Assembly: GCF_000497445.1 (NCBI RefSeq)
Contig: NZ_CM002285.1
Coordinates: 7,306,722 to 7,331,491, forward strand
DNA length: 24,770 bases
DNA from: Streptomyces roseochromogenus subsp. oscitans DS 12.976
GTDB lineage: Bacteria; Actinomycetota; Actinomycetes; Streptomycetales; Streptomycetaceae
Direction of reading: 5' to 3'
Shown here: positions 1-6,920 of the stretch, in pieces
Layout: every line of letters begins with the position of its first letter
Position numbering within the stretch: position 1 is the stretch's first letter
The notes under the pieces: generated by a model
Seen by the model: the letters and a program-made list of their open reading frames with translations, nothing else
What the model was told of the DNA's origin: nothing
Database searches by the model: none
Made by a program: the position numbers and the translations under genes

Positions 1-2
1 GC

Positions 3-1085
3 CCGCCGCTCGCCGTGGCCACCGCCGCCGACCTCGCCGTGAGCGCCCTCAACCCCTCCCTGGACTCCTGGGACCAGGCCCCGGCCGCCTGCGCCCTGGA
101 AGCCGCGGTCACCCGGACGCTCGCCCACGCCGCCGGTCTCGCCGACGCCCTCGTCACCACCGGCGGCACCGAGTCCAACCAGCTCGCGCTGCTGCTCGCC
201 CGCGAGGCGCACGGCGGCGTCGTACAGCTCGTGTGCGGGGCCAACGCCCACCACTCGCTGCCGCGCGCCGCCTGGCTGCTCGGCCTGCCCGAACCGGTCG
301 TCGTCCCGGCCGCGGGCGGCACCCTGGACCTCGCCGCCCTCGACGCGGCCCTCACCACGCTCTCCGGCCCGCTGCTGGTCGCCGCCACCGCCGGCACCAC
401 CGACGCCGGCCTCATCGACCCGTTGCCCGAGATCGCCGGCCTGTGTACCGCCCACGGAGCCCGGCTGCACATCGACGCGGCCTACGGCGGAGGCCTCCTC
501 TTCAGCGACCGGCACCGGGACAGACTCGCCGGGCTCGAGGCCGCCCACAGCGTCACCCTCGACCTGCACAAGCTCGGCTGGCAGCCGGTCGCCGCCGGTC
601 TGCTCGCCGTCGCCCGCCCCGGCGAACTCGCCGTACTCCACCAGCGCGCCGACTACCTGAACGCCGACGACGACACCGAGGCCGGCTTCCCCGACCTGCT
701 CGACCGCTCCCTGCGCACCACCCGCCGCCCGGACGTCCTCAAGATCGCGGTCACCCTGCGGACCCTCGGCCGCACCGGCCTGGGCACCCTGGTCGACCAA
801 GTCTGCGCCCGTGCCCGCGAGTTCGCCGCGCTGGTGCGGGAACACCCCGGCTTCGAGCTGTACGACCGGCCCGTGATCAGCACGGTCCTGTTCCGGCCCA
901 CGGGTGCCGGCGACACCGCCGTGGCCGCCCTGCGCCGTGGGCTGCTGCAGGAGGGCCGGGCCGTCCTCGGGCGCGCCCGGCTCGACGGCCGCCTCTGGCT
1001 CAAGGCCACCTTCCTCAATCCCCACACCCGGCCGGGCGACCTGGCCCAGCTCCTGAAACTCGTGGAAGAAGGAACCCTCGGATGA
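3..1085 (+). CDS. PLP-dependent decarboxylase, DesA-like (5' end outside window)
   Basis: This is the C-terminal part of a group II pyridoxal-phosphate decarboxylase of the type that decarboxylates lysine or a related diamino acid in siderophore synthesis (DesA of desferrioxamine). The frame is open to the left edge, and its first residues (PPLAV, then SALNPSLDSWDQ) match the internal substrate-side motif of that family. I therefore judge that roughly 100-130 N-terminal residues are missing and that the GTG at 15 is not the start. Visible motifs are TTGGTESN (cofactor phosphate region), HIDAAYGGG (Asp contacting the PLP nitrogen) and LDLHKLGWQP, whose Lys (codon 570-572) should form the Schiff base. 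Its TGA overlaps the ATG of the next gene as ATGA, so the two are translationally coupled. The substrate (lysine, ornithine or diaminobutyrate) cannot be read from sequence. Confidence 0.9.
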   Translation, partial: PPLAVATAADLAVSALNPSLDSWDQAPAACALEAAVTRTLAHAAGLADALVTTGGTESNQLALLLAREAHGGVVQLVCGANAHHSLPRAAWLLGLPEPVVVPAAGGTLDLAALDAALTTLSGPLLVAATAGTTDAGLIDPLPEIAGLCTAHGARLHIDAAYGGGLLFSDRHRDRLAGLEAAHSVTLDLHKLGWQPVAAGLLAVARPGELAVLHQRADYLNADDDTEAGFPDLLDRSLRTTRRPDVLKIAVTLRTLGRTGLGTLVDQVCARAREFAALVREHPGFELYDRPVISTVLFRPTGAGDTAVAALRRGLLQEGRAVLGRARLDGRLWLKATFLNPHTRPGDLAQLLKLVEEGTLG

Positions 1086-2494
1086 CCAACCCCCCACACC
1101 ACGACGCCGCATCCCCCCGCGACCTGGTCGGCATCGGCATCGGCCCCTGCAACCTCTCGCTGGCCGCCCTCGCCCACCCGCTCGCCGAACTCGACGCCGT
1201 CTTCTACGACCAGCGCCCGGGCTTCGACTGGCACCCCGGTCTGCTCATCGATGGCGCCACCGTCCAAGTGCCGTTCCTGGCCGACCTGGTGACCTTCGCC
1301 GACCCGACCAGCCCCTGGAGCTTCCTCAACTACCTCAAGACCCGCGGTCGGCTCTTCCCCTTCTACTTCGCCGAGCGCTTCCACATCCAGCGCGCCGAGT
1401 ACGACGGCTACTGCCGCTGGGTCGCCGAGAACCTGCCCGCACTGAGCTTCCGCCACCAGGTCGACGCGGTCCGCTGGAACTCCGAACGGGACGTGTTCGA
1501 GGTCGACTTCACCCAGCTCGGCGCCGACGGCGAGGCCGAGGCGCTGGGTCGTACCTACACCCGCAACGTCGTCATCGGCATCGGCACCGCCCCCTATGTG
1601 CCGGACCCCCTCAAGCCGCTCGTGGACGCCCCGGGCGTGCCCGTCATCCACGCTGCCGACTACCTGGAGCACCGGTCCACCCTGCTGGCCGCCGACCACG
1701 TCACCGTCGTCGGCTCCGGACAGTCCGGCGCCGAGGTCTTCCTCGACCTGCTGCGGCACCGGCCCGCCGGCCGCGAGAAGCTGCACTGGATCGGCCGCAG
1801 CGAGGCGTTCGCGCCGATGGAGTACTCCAAGCTCGGCCTGGAGCACTTCACCCCCGACTACACCCGCTACTTCCACTCCCTCGCCGAGCCCGTCCGGGAC
1901 CGGCTGATCGCCGCGCAGTGGCAGCTGCACAAGGGCATCGACGCAGGTACGCTCGCCGCCATCCACGACGAGCTGTACCGGCGCTCCCTGCACGGCGGCT
2001 GGCCCGACGCCGTCCTCACCCCGGGCGTCCTGGTACGTACGGCCGGCCGGATCGCCACCACCAAGGTCGAACTCCATCTGGAACATCTCCAGCAGGGCAC
2101 CCGCACCCGGCTCACCACCGGCGCGGTCGTCCTCGCCACCGGCTACCGCGAGCGCTCGCTCGACCGCATCCTCGCCGGGCTCGACCCGTACATGCGCCGC
2201 GACAGCGGCGAACGTCCGCGCATCGACGAGGAGTTCCGGCTGGTCCTCGACCCGTCCGTGACCGGCTCGGCGTACGTCCAGAACGCTGAGCTGCACACCC
2301 ACGGCGTGGGCGCGCCCGACCTGGGCCTCGCCGCCTGGCGCAGCGCCACCATCCTCAACTCCCTCACCGGTGACGACCCTTACCCGCCGGCCACCAGAAC
2401 GGCCTTCACCACCTTCGGCCTCCAGGACGCCCGCCCCCGGATCCCACGGGCCCGCCAGGCACTGCGTCTCACGCCCCTGGTCGAGGGAAGGTGA
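1082..2494 (+). CDS. Siderophore amine/amino acid N-hydroxylase, DesB-like
   Basis: This 470-residue flavin- and NADPH-dependent N-monooxygenase belongs to the lysine N6-hydroxylase / ornithine N5-oxygenase / DesB family. These enzymes hydroxylate a terminal amine to give the hydroxamate precursor of an iron chelator. The FAD motif GIGIGPCN is at residues 17-24, the NADPH motif GSGQSG at about 211-216, and the ATGY motif near the C-terminal FAD region at 352-355. Substrate-region signatures DWHPG and LVTFADPTSPWSFLNYL are also present. Length is normal for the family. The start is the ATG overlapping the decarboxylase stop; residues upstream in this frame are a shadow of the decarboxylase. 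Because it is coupled to a decarboxylase, its substrate is probably the diamine that enzyme makes. No acyltransferase (desC) or NIS synthetase (desD) follows; the next gene is pyruvate kinase. Confidence 0.93.
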   Translation: MTNPPHHDAASPRDLVGIGIGPCNLSLAALAHPLAELDAVFYDQRPGFDWHPGLLIDGATVQVPFLADLVTFADPTSPWSFLNYLKTRGRLFPFYFAERFHIQRAEYDGYCRWVAENLPALSFRHQVDAVRWNSERDVFEVDFTQLGADGEAEALGRTYTRNVVIGIGTAPYVPDPLKPLVDAPGVPVIHAADYLEHRSTLLAADHVTVVGSGQSGAEVFLDLLRHRPAGREKLHWIGRSEAFAPMEYSKLGLEHFTPDYTRYFHSLAEPVRDRLIAAQWQLHKGIDAGTLAAIHDELYRRSLHGGWPDAVLTPGVLVRTAGRIATTKVELHLEHLQQGTRTRLTTGAVVLATGYRERSLDRILAGLDPYMRRDSGERPRIDEEFRLVLDPSVTGSAYVQNAELHTHGVGAPDLGLAAWRSATILNSLTGDDPYPPATRTAFTTFGLQDARPRIPRARQALRLTPLVEGR

Positions 2495-2517
2495 CGAGAA
2501 GGAAGGCGAGGAACAGA

Positions 2518-2542
2518 CCGGGCCGGAGGAAGGCCGGCCCGG
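2518..2542 (+). terminator. Hairpin downstream of the N-hydroxylase gene
   Basis: A perfect 9-bp inverted repeat, CCGGGCCGG at 2518-2526 and CCGGCCCGG at 2534-2542, encloses a 7-base loop. It begins 23 bases after the hydroxylase stop. There is no T-tract, which is usual for Streptomyces terminators. It probably ends the siderophore transcript. Confidence 0.6.
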
Positions 2543-2549
2543 CCTGGAG

Positions 2550-2604
2550 GAGAACTGCAAGAGAACCGAAGGAGAACCGGAGGAGAACCGGAAGAGAATG
2601 ACCT
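2550..2604. repeat. Five imperfect tandem copies of an 11-bp purine-rich repeat
   Basis: GAGAACCG-like units start at 2550, 2561, 2572, 2583 and 2594, an exact 11-bp period. The three central copies read GAGAACCG followed by RAG or RAA; the first has GAGAACTG and the last GAGAATG. The array lies between the terminator hairpin of the hydroxylase gene and the pyruvate kinase promoter, on a purine-rich strand. No reading frame explains it. Its function is unknown. Confidence 0.8.
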
Positions 2605-2733
2605 GAGCATGACCGAGCTGTCAGGGCTCGCGAGAGGGGAATTCGCTCATCGGAGCGAGTGGCCGCACAATTCAACACTTGTCAATGACGCTTCACGTAA
2701 AGGTTGTTGAGTGGTCATGTGCGGCCGATTCTC

Positions 2734-2756
2734 TACCCGCGGGTAAGGCCTAGGCT
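2734..2756 (+). promoter_or_regulatory. Candidate pyk promoter (-10) with adjoining 12-bp palindrome
   Basis: TAGGCT at 2751-2756 resembles the Streptomyces -10 consensus TAGRRT and lies 7 bases before the pyk ATG, so transcription would start at or beside the start codon. Directly upstream, TACCCGCGGGTA (2734-2745) is a perfect 12-bp palindrome. It would occupy about -28 to -17, where a regulator could block or replace -35 contacts. No good TTGACA hexamer lies 17-18 bases upstream of the -10. The promoter call is inference; the palindrome is directly visible. Confidence 0.4.
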
Positions 2757-2762
2757 CGACAT

Positions 2763-4202
2763 ATGCGCCGAGCAAAGATCGTCTGTACTCTGGGGCCCGC
2801 CACCGACTCGTACGACCAGATCAAGGCACTGGTCGACGCCGGAATGGACGTCGCCCGTCTCAATCTCAGCCACGGCACGCACGCCGAACACGAGGAGCGC
2901 TACCGGAGGGTCCGTAAGGCGGCCGACGAAACCGGTCGCAGCGTCGGCATTCTCGCCGACCTTCAAGGCCCGAAGATCCGGCTCGGCCGTTTCGCCGAAG
3001 GTCCGGTACTCCTTGAACGCGGCGACACCTTCACGATCACCGTGGAGGAGGGCGCCGAGGGCGACCGCCGGCAGTGCGGCACCACCTACGCCGGCCTCGC
3101 CGCCGACGTCTCGCCCGGCGAGCGCGTCCTCGTGGACGACGGCAAGGTCTGCCTGGAGGTCACCGCCGTCGACGGCCCCCGCGTCCACACCCGGGTGGTC
3201 GAGGGCGGCGTGATCTCCGACCACAAGGGCCTGAACCTCCCCGGCGTCGCCGTCTCCGTCCCCGCCCTCTCCGAGAAGGACGAGGACGACCTGCGCTGGG
3301 CGCTGCGCATCGGCTGCGACGTCATCGCCCTCTCCTTCGTCCGCAGCGGCGACGACGCCGCGGACGTGCACCGGATCATGGCCGAGGAGGGCCGCCGGCT
3401 CCCGGTGATCGCCAAGGTCGAGAAGCCGCAGGCCGTGGAGAACCTCGACGGCATCGTGGCCGCCTTCGACGGGCTCATGGTGGCGCGCGGCGACCTGGGT
3501 GTGGAGATGCCGCTGGAGCAGGTGCCGATCGTGCAGAAGCGCGCGATCAAGCTCGCCAAGCGCAACGCCAAGCCGGTCATCGTCGCCACCCAGATGCTCG
3601 ACTCGATGATCGACAACTCCCGGCCGACCCGCGCCGAGGCCTCCGACGTGGCCAACGCCGTCCTCGACGGCGCGGACGCGGTGATGCTTTCCGGTGAGAC
3701 CAGCGTCGGCACGTACCCGGTCGAGACCGTGCGCACCATGGCGAAGATCGTCGCGGCCGCCGAGGAGGACATGCTGGCCAAGGGCCTGCCGCCGCTGACC
3801 GAGCGGAACAAGCCGCGCACCCAGGGCGGCGCCGTCGCCCGGGCCGCCGCCGAGATGGGCGACTTCCTCGGCGCGAGGTTCCTGGTGGCCTTCACCCAGT
3901 CCGGAGACACCGCCCGCCGGCTCTCCCGCTATCGCTCGCCGATCCCGCTGCTCGCCTTCACCCCGGAGCCGGCCACCCGTTCCCAGCTCAGCCTCACCTG
4001 GGGCGCCGAGACCTTCCTCGGGCCGCATGCCGACTCCACCGACGCCATGGTCGACCAGGTGGACGAGCTGCTGCTGAAGTACGGCCGCTGCGAGAGGGGC
4101 GACATCGTGGTGATCACGGCGGGTTCCCCGCCCGGGGTCTCCGGTTCGACCAACATGGTCCGGGTCCACCACATCGGCGAGGACGACAGCCCGAAGGCAT
4201 GA
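2763..4202 (+). CDS. pyk: Pyruvate kinase
   Basis: Cytosolic pyruvate kinase, 479 residues, converts phosphoenolpyruvate and ADP to pyruvate and ATP in the last step of glycolysis. The N-terminal motif KIVCTLGPAT and the LNLSHGTH segment are typical. The catalytic lysine is K218 in IAKVEK, the metal ligand is E220, and the second metal site is D244 in MVARGDLGVE (239-248). The substrate-binding stretch ATQMLDSM and the signature SGETSVGTYP follow. The protein is full length with a complete C-terminal regulatory domain. The ATG at 2763 aligns with the family start, and no Shine-Dalgarno sequence precedes it, which together with the nearby -10 suggests a leaderless mRNA. Streptomyces usually carry two pyk genes; this one fits the pyk1 neighbourhood (next to an ANTAR regulator and the liv operon). 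Confidence 0.98.
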   Translation: MRRAKIVCTLGPATDSYDQIKALVDAGMDVARLNLSHGTHAEHEERYRRVRKAADETGRSVGILADLQGPKIRLGRFAEGPVLLERGDTFTITVEEGAEGDRRQCGTTYAGLAADVSPGERVLVDDGKVCLEVTAVDGPRVHTRVVEGGVISDHKGLNLPGVAVSVPALSEKDEDDLRWALRIGCDVIALSFVRSGDDAADVHRIMAEEGRRLPVIAKVEKPQAVENLDGIVAAFDGLMVARGDLGVEMPLEQVPIVQKRAIKLAKRNAKPVIVATQMLDSMIDNSRPTRAEASDVANAVLDGADAVMLSGETSVGTYPVETVRTMAKIVAAAEEDMLAKGLPPLTERNKPRTQGGAVARAAAEMGDFLGARFLVAFTQSGDTARRLSRYRSPIPLLAFTPEPATRSQLSLTWGAETFLGPHADSTDAMVDQVDELLLKYGRCERGDIVVITAGSPPGVSGSTNMVRVHHIGEDDSPKA

Positions 4203-4207
4203 GAAAA

Positions 4208-4229
4208 GGGCCCCTCACCTGAGGGGCCC
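4208..4229. terminator. Terminator hairpin after pyk
   Basis: GGGCCCCTC (4208-4216) pairs perfectly with GAGGGGCCC (4221-4229) around a 4-base loop, starting 6 bases after the pyk stop codon. On the minus strand it also lies downstream of the tRNA gene, so it could end both convergent transcripts. Confidence 0.85.
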
Positions 4230-4242
4230 GCCAGATCGCTGA

Positions 4243-4257
4243 CCTTGGAATCCAAGG
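4243..4257. repeat. 7-bp inverted repeat; its right part recurs on the other side of the tRNA
   Basis: CCTTGGA-A-TCCAAGG is a near-continuous inverted repeat just downstream of the tRNA on the minus strand. Its segment GAATCCAAGG (4248-4257) recurs exactly at 4343-4352, just upstream of the tRNA, so the tRNA gene is flanked by 10-bp direct repeats. Whether this is a processing signal, a trace of an insertion or chance is not clear. Confidence 0.7.
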
Positions 4258-4262
4258 AAAAG

Positions 4263-4337
4263 TGCCCCGGGTCGGACTCGAACCGACACTGTACGGGTTT
4301 TGAATCCGTTGCCTACTGCCAATTGGGCTACCGGGGC
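4263..4337 (-). tRNA. tRNA with CAA anticodon (Leu by codon table), short variable loop
   Basis: The minus strand folds as a complete 75-base cloverleaf. The acceptor stem is GCCCCGG/CCGGGGC with discriminator A. The D arm contains AATTGGCAGT, the anticodon loop is TTCAAAA, and the T arm is GTCGG-TTCGAGT-CCGAC with a perfect stem. CCA is not encoded. The anticodon reads CAA (codon UUG, Leu), yet the variable region is only about 5 bases, whereas bacterial tRNA-Leu normally has a long variable arm. The last anticodon-stem pair (position 31 with 39) is an A-C mismatch. The D-arm spacing and anticodon-arm layout recall glutamine tRNAs more than leucine tRNAs. It is a tRNA gene by structure; the amino acid it carries is uncertain. 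Confidence 0.88.
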
Positions 4338-4376
4338 TCGCAGAATCCAAGGTTTCCCCCGACCCTCCGCGCGTCC

Positions 4377-4407
4377 ACCATACCGTAGCTAGGTAGGCTC
4401 TTGTCAG
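4377..4407 (-). promoter_or_regulatory. Candidate promoter of the CAA tRNA gene
   Basis: On the minus strand CTGACA (4407-4402) matches TTGACA at five of six positions, and TATGGT (4382-4377) fits a -10 element 19 bases later. Transcription would begin about 30-35 bases before the mature tRNA end. The spacer is slightly long, so the call is tentative. The region also lies in front of pdtaR on the plus strand, where TAGGCT (4394-4399) is a weak -10 candidate. Confidence 0.4.
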
Positions 4408-4437
4408 CAGTACCCCTGCCCGGAACGAGGAGCCCCT

Positions 4438-5094
4438 GTGACCGCCGAGTCGCCCCAGCCCGTAGACGCGCCCGACGACGACAGGTCGCACGTGCCTCCG
4501 CTGACGACCCGAGTCGTCATCGCCGAGGACGAGGCCCTGATCCGGCTCGACCTGAAAGAGATGCTGGAGGAGGAGGGGTACTCCGTCGTCGGCGAGGCCG
4601 GTGACGGTGAGCAGGCCGTCGAGCTGGCCCGCGAGCACCAGCCGGACCTGGTCATCCTCGACGTGAAGATGCCCAAGCTGGACGGCATCTCCGCGGCCGA
4701 GAAGATCGCCGAGGAGTCCATCGCGCCGGTCCTGATGCTCACCGCCTTCTCGCAGCGCGACCTCGTCGAGCGCGCCCGGGACGCCGGCGCGATGGCGTAC
4801 CTGGTCAAGCCGTTCAGCAAGAGCGACGTCGTCCCGGCCATCGAGATGGCCGTCTCCCGCTTCACCGAGCTGAAGCAGCTGGAGAAGGAGGTCGCCGACC
4901 TCACCCAGCGCCTGGAGACGCGCAAGCTGGTCGACCGCGCGAAGTCCGTCCTGCAGACCGAGTACGGCCTGACCGAGCCTGCCGCCTTCCGCTGGATCCA
5001 GAAGACCTCGATGGACCGCCGGATGTCGATGCAGCAGGTCGCCGAGGCGGTCATTGCGGACAACGAGGAGAAGAAGGCGGCCAAGAAGGGCTGA
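4438..5094 (+). CDS. pdtaR: ANTAR-domain response regulator (PdtaR family)
   Basis: A 218-residue two-component response regulator. About 20 variable N-terminal residues lead into a receiver domain with acidic pocket E30-D31, phospho-acceptor D75 (in VILDVKMP), T102 and K124 (in YLVKPF). A helical linker (about 140-160) and a C-terminal ANTAR RNA-binding domain (about 155-210) follow, with the typical SVLQTEYGLTEPAAFRWIQK segment. In mycobacteria the PdtaS kinase phosphorylates PdtaR, which then binds hairpin pairs in mRNA leaders to prevent termination. No kinase gene is nearby, consistent with the usual orphan layout. The GTG start is preceded by CGAGGAG at a suitable distance. I saw no convincing dual-hexaloop ANTAR target in the intergenic regions of this window. 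Confidence 0.94.
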   Translation: MTAESPQPVDAPDDDRSHVPPLTTRVVIAEDEALIRLDLKEMLEEEGYSVVGEAGDGEQAVELAREHQPDLVILDVKMPKLDGISAAEKIAEESIAPVLMLTAFSQRDLVERARDAGAMAYLVKPFSKSDVVPAIEMAVSRFTELKQLEKEVADLTQRLETRKLVDRAKSVLQTEYGLTEPAAFRWIQKTSMDRRMSMQQVAEAVIADNEEKKAAKKG

Positions 5095-5105
5095 CCGTCC
5101 CGTTC

Positions 5106-5154
5106 GTACGGCACTGCCCGCGCCCCGGAGAAGAGGGCGCGGGCAGTGCCGTAC
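5106..5154. terminator. Bidirectional terminator between pdtaR and livF (20-bp perfect stem)
   Basis: A 20-bp perfect inverted repeat occupies 5106-5125 and 5135-5154 with a 9-base loop (CGGAGAAGA). It starts 12 bases after the pdtaR stop and ends 3 bases from the livF stop, so it should terminate both convergent transcripts. Confidence 0.93.
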
Positions 5155-5157
5155 CGG

Positions 5158-5870
5158 TCAGTCCTCGCCGAGGTAAGCCTTCCGCACCGACTCGTCGTGC
5201 AGCAGGTCCTGCCCCGTGCCGGACAGAACGATCGTGCCGACCTCCATGACATGACCGTGGTCCGCGAGCGACAGCGCCGCCTGGGCGTTCTGCTCGACCA
5301 GCAGGATCGTCGTGCCCTGCGACTTCAGCTCGGCGATCGTCGCCATGATCTTCTGCATCATGATCGGCGACAGGCCCATCGACGGCTCGTCCAGCATCAG
5401 CAGCTTCGGCTGGGACATCAGCGCCCTGCCCATCGCCAGCATCTGCTGCTCACCGCCGGAGAGGGTGCCCGCGGCCTGCTTGCGCCGCTCGCCCAGGATC
5501 GGGAAGAGGTCGTAGGCCCGCTGGATGTCCTTCTCGATGCCTGGTTTGTCGCTCCGCAGGAACGCGCCGAGGCGCAGATTGTCCTCGATCGTCATGCGCG
5601 GGAAGATGTGCCGGCCTTCGGGGGAGTGGGCCAGGCCGAGCTGGACGATCTCGTGGGCGGGGACCTTCTTCAGCGACTTGCCGTTGAACCTGATCTGGCC
5701 GCCGACGGGCTTGAGCAGGCCCGACAGCGTGCGCAGGGTCGTGGTCTTGCCGGCGCCGTTGGTGCCGATGAGGGTGACGACCTCGCCCGCCTCGACCTTG
5801 AAGGAGATGCCCTTGACGGCCTCGATCTTGCCGTAGGCGACCCGGAGGTCCTCGACTTCGAGCAGTGCGG

Positions 5871-5874
<4 letters not shown>
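5158..5874 (-). CDS. livF: Branched-chain amino acid ABC transporter ATPase LivF
   Basis: Second ATPase of a high-affinity branched-chain amino acid importer, 238 residues, the normal LivF size. Walker A GTNGAGKT is at 37-44, the ABC signature LSGGEQQ at 138-144 and Walker B LLMLDEP at 158-164. The switch region reads LLVEQN, with Gln where most ABC ATPases have His, which is typical of LivF. The family marker SPEGRHIFPRMT is present. Its ATG overlaps the livG stop as ATGA, and AAGGAGAG in the livG tail provides the ribosome site. It is last in the livKHMGF operon. It works at the inner face of the membrane as a heterodimer with LivG. Confidence 0.97.
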
Positions 5875-6914
<1,040 letters not shown>

Positions 6915-6920
6915 CTCAGA

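Noticed and set aside
233..1081. The upstream part of the long frame that contains the N-hydroxylase
   Set aside because: It is an Arg/Pro-rich shadow of the decarboxylase; the hydroxylase begins at the overlapping ATG at 1082.
2741..2762. A possible DtxR/DmdR iron box before pyk (AAGGCCTAGGCTCGAC)
   Set aside because: It resembles one half of the consensus but has an extra base between the AGG and TAGGCT parts and no matching second half; the -10 reading explains it better.
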